A DNA stretch of 64,000 bases from Ananas comosus (lineage: Eukaryota > Streptophyta > Magnoliopsida > Poales > Bromeliaceae): contig NC_033625.1 in the NCBI RefSeq assembly GCF_001540865.1, positions 13,500,494 to 13,564,493 on the forward strand, given 5' to 3'. The notes beneath the pieces were generated by a model that ran no database searches, was not told the DNA's origin, and was given only the letters and a program-made list of their open reading frames with translations. A program made the position numbers and the translations under genes. This document shows positions 1 to 10,621 of this stretch, in pieces; positions within the stretch are counted from its first letter, which is position 1, and each line of letters opens with the position of its first letter.

Positions 1-445
1 ATGATCTAGAATATTTGAAACTTCTAGAAAATAAATTTCATAAATTTTCGAAATCATTATAAAGTCCATCAAGCGGGTACAAAATGAACGGTTAAAATCG
101 AACGACATCCTAAAAATGGCTAATCAGATCCTTCAATTTAAGATCGGAGTTATTGATCTTTATCTATGTAGTGAATAGAATTTTCTATCAAAAATTTAAT
201 CTATTCTGATTCTTTTACACCGTTAAACTAGCAAATATTTCATACCGGCCGTTAAAATTGTCAATTTGTGACCTTTTGATCGTAAGGTAAATGATGTCGA
301 AAAATTATAAAATTTGATTTCTAGAAGTTTTAAATACTCTAGATAACGTTTAACGGTGTGGATCATCGATTCGGAAGCTCTATCATTGAAAACAACTTAT
401 GAGTACGAGAGCGATCGTACTCATAAGAGTATAGTAGCCGGACTC
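1..445. mobile_element. Long-TIR MITE (TA-flanked), 5' truncated by window edge
   Basis: The sequence is highly similar to the interior and right half of the complete copy at 5794-6344. It ends in the same right terminus (TAGCCGGACTC) directly beside a (CT)n(TA)n microsatellite. The left end is outside the window and a single n at 455 follows the terminus. It is non-coding. Confidence 0.75.
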
Positions 446-455
446 TCTCTCTCTN

Positions 456-490
<35 letters not shown>

Positions 491-494
<4 letters not shown>

Positions 495-709
495 CTGTTG
501 GGATACTATCAATAGCGGTGCTATCAAACTTTCTGCCGTTGGATTTATCTCTTTTGTTATTTTCATCCGTTTGATTATACTATTCAACCAACCACCCACT
601 GAACACTAGGGAGCCCACATTATTCTAACCGCATATCTTTTAATCTAAGAATAAAAAACTTAGTAGCAATAAGTCATTGGTGCTATTAATAATATTTCAG
701 CCAAGTTCT
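491..709. mobile_element. Short TA-flanked MITE (~220 bp)
   Basis: It starts AGTTCTGTTGGGATACTATC and ends GCCAAGTTCT, which are imperfect inverted termini. (TA)n lies on both sides. The interior matches, in reverse orientation, the copies at 755-999, 25225-25457 and 62722-62952, including the block around 'gggagcccacattattctaa'. It is non-coding. Confidence 0.7.
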
Positions 710-714
710 ATATC

Positions 715-754
<40 letters not shown>

Positions 755-756
<2 letters not shown>

Positions 757-995
757 ACTAGACTGGAATTTCTCTAGACTGGAATACTATTAATAGCATC
801 AAAGCTATTGGTGCTATAAAGTTTTCGGCCTTGGATGAGCAAATGTGCGGTTAGAATGATGTGGGCCCCTTAAGTTGAGTGAGTTATTGGTTGAATGGTA
901 TAATCTAATCGGTAAAAATAGATAAATGGTTAAATCTAACGGCAGAAAATTCGGTAGCACCAAACGCTTGGTGCTATCGTTAATAATTCCAACCG

Positions 996-999
<4 letters not shown>
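755..999. mobile_element. Short TA-flanked MITE (~245 bp)
   Basis: This copy is opposite in orientation to the one at 491-709 and bounded by GAACTAGACTGGAA and TTCCAACCGAAC. It lies between a (GA)n tract and a (TA)n tract. The motif TCTCTAGACTGGAA is repeated at the left end, suggesting a small terminal duplication. Confidence 0.7.
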
Positions 1000-1035
<36 letters not shown>

Positions 1036-1528
1036 GCGTGCGCGTTAGTTTTTTGAGCCTAAATCGAGCGTGCCCAGTAATACTCAACCTCAGTTAAAAT
1101 TTTTTTTTTTTAATTCAAATTCGACTCATTTAATTTCGAGTCAAGTTTGAGTGAGCCGAATATTAAGCCGAACGCGAGTCGATCACATGCCGGCTCGCTC
1201 ATCTGCCCAGCTCTCGAGTACTCTTCCGTACAACAAACTTAGGATACCAAACAACAAAGACGTACGCATGCGCAAAAATTTGCCAAACTACTACATCACA
1301 AACCTCTTATTCCTTTAAGAGGCGCTTACGTGACGGGAGCAATAGGCGGAAGAAAATGAGAAAGTTTCTGGACATTAGCTTTCCTTTCCAGGTTTTGGAA
1401 TATTTAGAGAGAAAGAAAGAAATATCCGAATTGGTCTTCCCGAAAGAAAAGTCAAAATTCTGAAGCACAAAATGCCAAAACCAAACTACGTACTAGGCCG
1501 AACTAAAAAGTGGAAGGAAGCCTACTAT
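1000..1528. other. Upstream flank of GT61 copy 1
   Basis: There is no gene here. 1000-1035 is (TA)n/(CA)n. 1060-1230 resembles the 'gagccgag...' dispersed repeat also seen near 20350 and 59310. From about 1290 the sequence aligns with 21066 onward upstream of GT61 copy 2, marking the visible left limit of the segmental duplication. Confidence 0.6.
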
Positions 1529-1710
1529 TAGACCTGGCAAACGGCGGGATAACCCGCGGACGAGTTATTGTACCAATGCGTTAGTTAGGTATAAATAAAA
1601 TTTATTCGTAAATTTTTGGATAGCCAACCTCTTCATTCGTATCCGCCCGTGGATGGATATGTGGGTTACCCGCAAATTTTTTTTTCGCTCTTATATTTTT
1701 TATATACAAA

Positions 1711-1773
<63 letters not shown>

Positions 1774-2129
1774 TTTTAAAAGCGTAATATAACTCATTGT
1801 TTAAAATATTATAATATACAATAAAAATATTTAAAGTCTTAAAGCAAAAATATTTCATAATATAAAAGACACACAATAAGAAATTAGGATTAGAATTTTT
1901 AGGATGGTTAAATAAAAAGAATATATATTAATTAAGAAAAATATATTTTGTAATTAAAAAATTTATGTTCGGGTGCCGGTTGGTACCCCCGAGTTATTTA
2001 AAATACCCACAGCTTAATGAGTACTTATTTGTTTTACTCGTAATTTTTTAGGTTCGAAAAGTTGGTAACTATACCAGCAAATTTGCACCCGCGGACACCC
2101 ACGGGTTTGCATCGAGATTGTCAAGTCAA
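1529..2129. mobile_element. hAT-type non-autonomous element in GT61 copy 1 promoter
   Basis: The termini are TAGACCTGGCAA and TTGTCAAGTCAA, which are imperfect inverted repeats. The 8-bp flanks are CCTACTAT (1521-1528) and CCGATTAT (2130-2137), a decayed target duplication. The orthologous insertion at copy 2 (21292-22333) keeps a perfect CCTATTAT duplication. The interior has (CA)n(TA)n and no ORF. Its presence in both promoters means it predates the gene duplication. Confidence 0.75.
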
Positions 2130-2404
2130 CCGATTATAGCGCATTTACACTACATCATCAATAACCTGCCAAACACATCTCTCTGTTTAAAAAAATATAT
2201 ATAATAAAAATATTTTTCTAATAACCATGATAGAATGGGTGAATCCAAAGGAGAGAGTCTGATTGGTTAGGATTGCCATATCTGTAATATAACTGGTGCA
2301 TTCTATACTTTTTCAAAAAGTGGGGTAGCAGAAATATAAGATGCAGTCGTCGTATACAGGTGATGAGGTATCCCAAATGAATTAAATTTCCCCGTCATGA
2401 ATTG

Positions 2405-2737
2405 TAGACAAATATTTTTATTGTACGTTTTCCAAGAATCTGTGTTCTCCTTATAAATTAACCAAGTAGGATGATTCTACTGTTATCGGAATTGTTAGAT
2501 GCCGACTTTTGACTATATGTATAGTTTGAATTATTAGTTAAGTAAGTACACATGAGAATCATTAATAATCGAACATGTGGAAAATATTTCCTCTTCCAAA
2601 GTCATTATAAGAAACAAACGTGCTAACGAGAATATACACTACAGTAGCTCTGCGGCGGTCGAAGAGAGTTTGAAAGGGTGGTGGTGAGATCGATCGAGAA
2701 GGTACGAACGTATCGAGAAAGTTAGGGTTTGGGTACG
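2405..2737 (+). promoter_or_regulatory. Proximal promoter and 5' UTR of GT61 copy 1
   Basis: This block is strongly conserved with 22720-23011 at copy 2. A TATA-like TATAAG at 2606-2611 lies about 130 bp before the ATG, at the same spacing as in copy 2 (22887-22892). The leader ends in a region rich in GGTGGTGAGATCGATCGAG. No transcription data are available, so the start site is unknown. Confidence 0.55.
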
Positions 2738-3882
2738 ATGAAGAGCTTGGCTCGAAGCTTGTCGAAGAGCAATGTCGGCGCGGGGTTGCTCGCGGGGTTC
2801 CTCTTGGTCTTGCTTACCTACTTCACCATGTCGGAGCAGTTTGTGATCCGCGCTACGAATCGTGAGTTGTAGTTATCTATGCTCAGCCATTTTGATCCTT
2901 TCATGTTACTTAGCTTGATATGTTCAAGCAACATATATATGTAGTGAGAAACAAGTTGGAATATTGATATATATTACAAAAAAAATTTCAATATATGGAC
3001 ATTTTTAGATGACGTTCCTAGGCGTCCCAATAGTATAGGAAGTACCGACCTTTAATTCAAAAGGTGCAAACCAATTTATTAAATAAGAAACTTTACTGTT
3101 ATTTTTAATTTTTCGACGCTTTAAAAGGCCAGGTGCTTTAAAGCGTCACAATATATTTTACCAATGTCGACTCGTTATTTGCCGACAGTTTAACAGACAC
3201 TTTTAAATGTGACACTATATTATATTGAAACGCTTTTAAGCATTCTTATACATATATACATATATATACATATACGTATATATACATGTACATATATATA
3301 CATGTACTGTATATTATAAGTATATATATATATATATATAGTTGAGCTAGAATACTATCGATAGTAAACAGCCTCCGTTGCCACCCATTTGTTTTCGATG
3401 ATGGAGCTTCCAAATCGACGATCGACACCGTTGAACATGATCTATACCACTTGAAGTATTTAAAAATCAAATTTCAAATCTACTTTTCGATATCATTTGC
3501 CTAATGATCAAAGGGTTTCAAAATTTGTAATTTTAATGATCGATTTGAGGCGTTTTCTCGTTTAACCGCATAAAGATATCCAAATCAATTGAATTTTTAT
3601 TCGAAAATTTTTTAAACTATTTAAAATAAGATCTATACTCTTGATTTTGATTACAAGACTCCTATCATCATTTTTTCAAGAATATTTAATTTCAGCCGTT
3701 CATTTTTGTGTCTACTTGATGGATAAGAGAACAACAACGGAAATGTATAAAATTTGATTCTAAATACTTCAAGTCGTATAGATCATGTTCAACGGTGCCG
3801 ATCGTCAATTTAAAGGCTCCATCATCGGAAACAAATTGGTGGCAACGGAGCCCGTTTGCTATCGATAGTATTCTAGCTCAAC

Positions 3883-3914
<32 letters not shown>

Positions 3915-6340
3915 CCTTCAATGTTAATTTTCTTGTAGTCAATATATGTATCTTTTTATTTGTAAAATTAACAAAGCAAAAAAAATAAATTAGGCAAATT
4001 AAACTTCTTATTTTCTCTTTTTTCCTTCTCTTTTTTATTATTATTTTTTTGATATTTATGTGCAATGTTGATTCTTATGAGCTTATTTGAACTTTGTAGT
4101 TTTTTTGCAGCGACCGACGGAACATGAAGTTGTATCAATTCCATCTGCAACGGATGTAGAGCACGGTGAGATAAATTTAAATAAAATTACCTTAATTATT
4201 CCTTTTCACTTTAAACCTTTGTTTTATCTATCTATATCTATACTACTTATAAAAGCGTGAGTTTTGAATTTTTTCCTCTTTCCCAAAATACCGTTCCCTA
4301 TTAATATAATTTCAATTACATACTAATAATATCATTCATTCAATTTTAATTGAATAAATCACAGCCGTACAATTTTTATTTTATTTTTAAATTATCATAA
4401 AATATATTAATTCTTAGTCATTCGATCTAATCCAATGACTGACGAATTAAGTATCTGTCACTTTTTTTACCTAAATTGCCCTTAGATAGTACGTATCAAA
4501 TTTCACTTTTTATATGTATGTCATATCTCCTAATAACCGCCGCCAACATAATATCATATTTTATCACAAATAACATTCGCATATTCTTAAATATTTTCAT
4601 TCTCACACGTAATATCCGTCACCTATATAATATCAATCACATAATACCTTCCGCATATATAATATATTATATTTTTTTAAAGTGAAATATATAAAATTAT
4701 CTTAATTTTACCTACTAATATTTAAAAATGAGATATTTTTTCAATAAAATATAACATATAAATTTACAATTTAAAATTTTAAATTTGTAGTAAAATATGA
4801 TTCACAAATTGATATTGATTTGAGATAATATTAAAATAATTGTTGACACAGGCATACCTTTTTTAGTCGGAAAAAATATTGTATTCTATTTGCGAGAATA
4901 GAAAGAAATTTATATTATCTAAATTTTTGTCAACGAAAGATATCTTGCTCGTCCTATAAAATGAATATTCAATACTTTATCAAAAAATCGAAAAATTCTC
5001 TGATGCAACAAACATTGAAAATATTTTGTATCTCATACTATTTCTTCAATTAGCTAACCTAAAAAAATTAGATTTGAAAAAAAAAAAATTAATAAAGCTT
5101 ATAAAATCAACCTTTAAATTTTAAATTTTGTTCATAATTTCAAATGTGAATTAATATTTTAATTCAAAAATTGAAATATAATTAAATTTTTCAATATTTT
5201 CTGGTGTTGTAAAAGTCCATTTCAAATTAAAAATAATTAATTACTAATAAAATATATCAAATTTGAAAAAATAGATGGATGATAAATAAATTAATGTCTT
5301 AATAATTAATATTATAATTCAAATTTATGGATTCAAAATTAATATCAAATTTGAGTTTTATTTCATAAATTTAAATATAGAATTTATTAATTTAAAAAAT
5401 TTAGAATTATTTTAGAATTTTTAAAATTATGGATAATATTAAAAAAATTAATTTTTTTAAAAAATTAAACTGATAAATAGATTTGTACCATCAATAATTA
5501 TTTAAATTTAAAATAATAAATATAAATTTAACTTAAATTAAATGTTACGTGCATTGCACGTGCACTATATAACTAGTTATAAATATATAATAGTTATTTA
5601 ATTAAAAGGTGCATGGTTAATATTCAACATAAAATTACATTAATCCATTTTCTTGCCTTTTCTTTGTTTTTATAAATATGATGGTTGATTAACTAAAGAT
5701 GGTTAAAAATGTACTGCAATTGATTAGAATATTAGCTTTTTGAGGGAAAAAACCCCTAAATATATTTATATATATTATATAAATATATATATAGGCCTAA
5801 CTACTATACTATTACTGGAATTATGGAAGCCCACGTTACTTCCGATAAGTTGTTTTCAATGATGGAGTTTCCGAATCGACGATCCATTCCGTTAAATATG
5901 ATCTAAAGTATCTGAAACTTCTAGAAAATACATTTCATAAATTTTCGAAATCATAATAAAGTCCATCAAGTAGGCATAAAATGAACGGTCAAAATCGAAC
6001 GACGTCCTAAAAAAGGATGATCGGATCCTTCAATTCAAGATCGGAGTTATTGATCTTTATCTATGTAGTGAATAGAATTTTCTATCAAAAATTCAACAAA
6101 TTCCAATTCTTTTACACCGTTAAACTAGCAAGTATCCCATACCGGCCGTGAAAAATTATTAAATTTGTGATCTCTTGATCGTAAGGCAAATGATGTCGAA
6201 AAATTATAAAATTTGATTTCTAGAAATTTTAAATGCCGTAAATAACGTTTAACGGTGTGTATCGTCGATTCGGAAGCTCTATCATCGAAAATAACTTATG
6301 AGTACGAAGGCAATCGTACTCATAATAATATAGTAGCCGG

Positions 6341-6385
<45 letters not shown>

Positions 6386-9300
6386 CATTTTAGTTTTATT
6401 TATCTTTATGAAGAAATGAATAAATGGCGAATAATAATTAAATAGCAGGATCAAAAGATGCGGCAAAAGAAATCAAGGTGAGCCGCGATGAGCAGAAGCC
6501 AAAATAAAAAAATTTCAAGAGGTAAGAAGAGATAAAAGAAGAGCAAAAGAAAACAGAACCTTTAGAGAACACTCAACAATTAGGTGAGAAATTTAATGAA
6601 TTCCGATAACATTCTACACAATAATAAAATTTAATAATTTTCTACATTGTCCAATGCTACAAATTTAGAATGTTAACTTTCTAATTAGCTCTTCTAATTA
6701 ATAAAACAAAAGAGAGTCAGAAAAAGTTTTACTTTGCCCTTAGTCCTCTACAAGATCATCATAGTTTGTTTCAGTTCTCCTTATATATTAGGCGATCTCA
6801 TAGTCCAGTAAAAAACGAGATTGTTCTCAATCGTTGGATCTTGCTTCAGATAGATAAAAGAGATCGATAGAGTGTAGTAATTTTCTGCATATTGGGTTAT
6901 AGATTTGAGATTTGTTTCGATGAAATTATAATTTACATATAATTAATATTTTATATGTTAATTTTTTTTCCATATGATATTAGAGAAATTTTGGCTTTGT
7001 CCCAGAAAACAAGCTTAATTTATTCTTTAGTGATAAAAATTTTGTACTATACATGAAACTCCAATCCACATTAAGACAAGTTGTTTAAGGACAAGTTTCT
7101 TCATATTTTCTATAGAAAGGTTTTTCTATTATCTTACCTTCCATTAAGATCAAGTTTGAAAAAACGTTGGGAAACGTATCCGGTTTGGGATTCGGGTCGG
7201 GCTCGAGCCGGGTTTTGGTAAGTTTGAATTCAAGTGACGCAAAGTTATTTGGGACCGTTTATCATGGCCCATTTCTAGTCTAAAATTTTATTTTGGATAT
7301 CCAAACCCCGGCTCGCTACTAGTCTTTTAAACCCTCTAAGTTATAAACTAGGTATATTTGACGTAAACATTTTCAAATTAGTACAAAGTAAATCCACCAA
7401 AAATAAAAACCAAAATTATCGCTCATAAAGTGTTTATTTTGTGACTAAACTATATGAATTTTATAGAGAAAACACAAAACAAAAAAACCAATTTCTCTCA
7501 CTCCTTAATTTAGAGAATTTAAATAAGTTTTAGCATCTTAAAGTATCCTAATATTTATTTTATTTATGAAGAAATTGATTAACAACGTACATTTGTTGGA
7601 AAAAAGTTGGGTTCCGACCTAAAATATACCAAATGGAGATTAGTTCGGTTGCGATCAGTTAGGTTTGACGTCTAATTAGCTCAATTTGATTGAGTCGCAC
7701 CCCTCCCTACTGAGTTTTTTAGTTTCTTGCAATATCAGAACACTACAACAAAAACGGTCTATAGCGACATTTTTAAATGTCTGTATAGGTCAAAAAAGTG
7801 TTGCTGGCTAAATTTACCGACACTTTTGAAAAGTGTTGCTATATGTGGGGTCGCTAGGTATATAGTGACAATTAAAGAGTGTTGCTATAATCTAAAAGAG
7901 TGCTGCTAATTTACCAATATTTATTTAAGCATCTAGCAACCACCGGAATTCTATCTCGTTGGCTGCGGTGGCGGAGGAGGACGAGAGGAAATGATCTTCG
8001 TCAAGGATTTCAGTCGATTGAGTGAGGGGAAAAGGAAAAATGATAATCGATTTTTCTTTTCTTTTTCTTTTCTTTTTCTTTTCTGTTTGTAATCGGGCCG
8101 AATGGGCTAAGTGGAGTGAGTTGAGTAGAGTACTCTTTGTTTTTTATTTGGATTGGACTTTATATTTATGCATTAGTAGAATTTTTTTAAAGTTTTGGCA
8201 TAAATGTGACACTTATACAAAAGTGTTTCAAACATGTGTCGCTATAACCTAATTCTGTTGTAATGGAAGTTTAAAACTATACAAATTCTCAAATAGAGAA
8301 GTTGCTCTTGTTGATTTTCAAAAATCTTTTAAATATCCCCAAACCTTTAGGGTTTACTACATGGATTTGGGGTTTAAAGGGGTATTTTGGTAGAATTAGA
8401 GTAAATTTGAAAATTTGGAATAGTAGTGGGGGCTGAATAAGCAAAAATCCAATTAATATATATAGGGCTTCTATCACTATGAGTAGAGTTAATTTACTTG
8501 TTATCTAACAGTGATATTTTAATTTTCGTTAGTTAATTTCACACTGTAGTGAGTTAGCAAAAATTAAGTAACACCCATTGGTAAGATTAATTAATGATTG
8601 AGAACCAGAATGAAATTTAGTAATTGGCTGAATTTTTTTCTCTTTTCGTACAGGCAGAGGTGGCAAAAAATCCAACCAACTGGTAGAACTGAAGCCGATC
8701 TACGACACGTCGAATCCAGACTTTTGTGACATGATCGGCGACGCTCGAATCCTCGGAAGCCACTCGACGGTCTTATATGTCCCTCCCCCCGAAATCACCA
8801 ATCCTGAACCTCAAGAGTGGAAAACCCGAGTACGAACTAGCAAGCACCTTAACCGGCTCGGATTCGTGACAATAAAATCGTTACGCGGTCCGTCCGAAGC
8901 CCCTCCTTGTACGGTCCGGCACGATGTCCCCGCAGTCGTGTTCGAGCTAAGCGTCCTTACTGGGAACATTTGGCATGACTTCAACAACGTGATCATCCGC
9001 CTCTACCTCACTTCTCGTCGGTTCAATGGCGAGGTTCAATTCCTCATAACCAATCTCAAACCTTGGTTTGTCAAAAAGTATAGTGTGATACTCAAGAAGC
9101 TCTCGAGATATGAAATTATCGATTTTGATAGAAATAAGGAGATCCATTGCTACCCGCGTGCCCTCATCGGCCTTCGGAGGCATCGCGATTTTGGGATCTT
9201 ACCCAATTTGCCTCCAAAAGGGTACACAATGCTCGACTTCCGGTTGTTCATTCGAGAAGCTTACTCGCTTCCAAAAGATGTACCGTTAAGTTATCGAGAT

Positions 9301-9828
9301 AAGCCGGAAAAGAAACCACGACTGATGCTCATAAATAGGGGAGAAACCAGAAGGTTGTTGAATATAAAGGAAGTCGCGAAATCGGCTGAGGAGTTAGGGT
9401 TTGAGGTGGTGGTCGTTGAGCCAAAGAGAGACCTAAACGTGACGAAAATTGCGAAGGCGGTGGACTCATTTGACGCGCTGATGGGGGTGCACGGGGCCGG
9501 GCTAACTAACATGATTTTCCTCAGAACAAACGCCGCCATGATCCAAGTGGTGCCCTACGGGAAATTGGAGCCCATCGCCGAGAGGTGCTTCGGTTGGCCC
9601 GCGAGGGAAATGAAATTGCGAGATGTCGAGTACACGATTAGCTTGGAGGAGAGCACATTGTTGGAGAGACTCGGGAGAGATCACCCTGCGATCAAGGATC
9701 CGGATTCAATTCACAGAAGTGGGTTGCAAAAAGTGAGGGAGTTCTACAAGCTCAACCAAGATGTGAAGCTAAATGTCACAAGATTTGCTCCCACACTATT
9801 GAAGGCTCTTGAGCTTCTTCGCGAATAG
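2738..9828 (+). CDS. GT61 family glycosyltransferase, copy 1 (exon 3 disabled)
   Basis: This encodes a Golgi type II membrane glycosyltransferase of family GT61 (DUF563), the group containing monocot xylan arabinosyl- and xylosyltransferases. The exact substrate cannot be read from sequence. My exon model is 2738-2861, 4100-4165, (6449-6583) and 8654-9828, all with GT-AG junctions. Exon 1 encodes a short basic N-terminus and a hydrophobic anchor (about residues 13-31). The last exon is open from 8656 and carries FCDMIGDARILG, a GNIWHDF motif and the family motif GVHGAGLTN, and ends in LLKALELL. Exon 3, aligned to copy 2, has the same 135-nt length and splice sites but contains TAA at 6505-6507 and 6523-6525. 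Including it would stop the protein at codon 83. Skipping it keeps phase 1 and yields 454 aa. It may be a functional skipped-exon gene or an early pseudogene. Confidence 0.8.
2970..3240. repeat. Degenerate MITE-like sequence in intron 1, shared by both copies
   Basis: This matches 23235-23515 in intron 1 of copy 2. Repeated 'gacgctttaa' and 'gacacttttaaatgtgacac' blocks resemble the subterminal repeats of CACTA-derived MITEs. No clear termini or target duplication remain. Because it is shared, it predates the gene duplication. Confidence 0.4.
3341..3882. mobile_element. Long-TIR MITE with TA target, intron 1 of copy 1
   Basis: The left end GTTGAGCTAGAATACTATCG is the exact reverse complement of the right end. 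Similarity between the arms continues for more than 50 bp and weakly over most of the 542 bp, so the element is essentially one long hairpin. (TA)n flanks both ends. The terminus contains the palindrome TACTATCGATAGTA. It is absent from copy 2 intron 1 at this point. Confidence 0.85.
4227..5576 (+). mobile_element. Non-autonomous Helitron in intron 2 of GT61 copy 1
   Basis: The element begins TC (TCTATCTATATCTATACTAC) and ends CTAG at 5573-5576. A 3' hairpin CGTGC-ATT-GCACG lies 12 nt before the end. It sits between host A and T, as Helitrons do. Intron 2 of copy 2 (around 29229-29250) has the uninterrupted host sequence TTTTA/TTATAAG, a precise empty site. There is no RepHel coding capacity and the interior is AT-rich. 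Confidence 0.85.
5794..6344. mobile_element. Long-TIR MITE in intron 2 of GT61 copy 1 (complete)
   Basis: The left GGCCTAACTACTATACTATT is approximately inverse to the right AATATAGTAGCCGGACC. The two halves are long imperfect inverted repeats (GATGATGGAGTTTCCGAATC against the right arm GATTCGGAAGCTCTATCATC). TA duplications merge into flanking (TA)n. This 551-bp copy is the reference for the truncated copy at 1-445. Confidence 0.85.
7741..8265. mobile_element. CACTA-derived MITE in intron 3 of GT61 copy 1
   Basis: The left end is CACTACAACAAAAACGG. The right end read on the other strand is CATTACAACAGAATTAGG, followed by the shared TATAGCGAC. A 3-bp target duplication GAA lies at 7738-7740 and 8266-8268, diagnostic of CACTA (CMC) elements. 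Subterminal 'gtgttgctata' repeats are present. It has no transposase; the short ORFs are incidental. Confidence 0.85.
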
Positions 9829-10393
9829 CGGGTGCAAGCAAAGTATTCAATTTTAAATATTCTTATTATTTGATATTTTAATTTACTTAATTCGTGCGAT
9901 TTGATGTTTTTTTTCATTGCATATTTTTGTTCTGGCGTCTGTGTTCGTTAAAGGAATCGCACGAAAAACTTTATTGGAAAAGATGTTTAGAAATTTTGTT
10001 AAGAAAGAACCATCAAGTAATTAGTTCTAAGAGCATTGCCAAGCTAGATAGTTAAATTAAAATTTTTATAAAATTTGTTGTTGTTTAACAATTAATGCAT
10101 GAGCAATCATTCAAATTACTTTTTTTTTTTTAATTGTAGTTTGGTTTCAAACTTATTCTTTCCTTTATCTCTCCTTTAGATTTTGTGAAAAAGTGAATCC
10201 AATCGTATATTTACGGCCATTGCGATTGACCACAAAAGAAAAGGAAATTAAGAACCAAAAAAAAAAAAAAAATCGAAGCCCATTTGCGCATCTCAAATTT
10301 GAAATTCATAGAATTTAAACTTTTTATTCGAAATTAACTTTTCAAAGAATGTATTCTTGTAATATAATTTTTGTTTTGTACGTAGGAATATAT
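9829..10393. other. 3' flank of GT61 copy 1
   Basis: AT-rich sequence without a gene. Roughly 9840-10110 aligns with 34740-34990 after copy 2 (shared 'aagagcattgc' and 'ctagatagttaaattaaaat'), so the duplicated block extends at least 280 bp beyond the stop codon. No confident polyadenylation signal was identified. Confidence 0.5.
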
Positions 10394-10621
10394 TTATTTG
10401 ATATATATCTTAAAAATGACAAGATTATCTATAGATCTATTAATTCTTGAGTTCCTCCGAAGCCTCCCTGCGTTTGGCGGGGGAATTTGGTGGGACCTTT
10501 TTTTTTCTTTTTTCTTTTTTTTTTTTTTTCCTGGCTCTCTCTCTCTCTCTCTCCCACCCCCCTCTCCGGTCCTCTCTTTTATCTCTCTCTCTATTTCTCT
10601 CTCTCTCTTCGCACCGGGGCG
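10394..10621. other. Pyrimidine-rich low-complexity flank
   Basis: Long T and (CT)n tracts generate overlapping ORFs on both strands that are compositional artefacts. This is the left flank of the LARD-like element. Its last five bases, GGGCG, are a possible decayed target duplication with GGCGG at 19381-19385. Confidence 0.5.

Noticed and set aside
356..599. Tyr-Ile repeat peptides in several short ORFs
   Set aside because: Translation of (TA)n microsatellites beside MITEs.
6449..6477. Alternative donor AAG/GTGAGC shortening exon 3 of copy 1 before the stops
   Set aside because: It would remove the stops but changes the phase so that the catalytic exon is read in a frame with an early TAG (about 8684). 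It does not rescue the protein.
7727..8252. Small ORFs (60-76 aa) with Cys-rich appearance
   Set aside because: They derive from terminal and subterminal repeats of the CACTA-type MITE and a T-rich tract.
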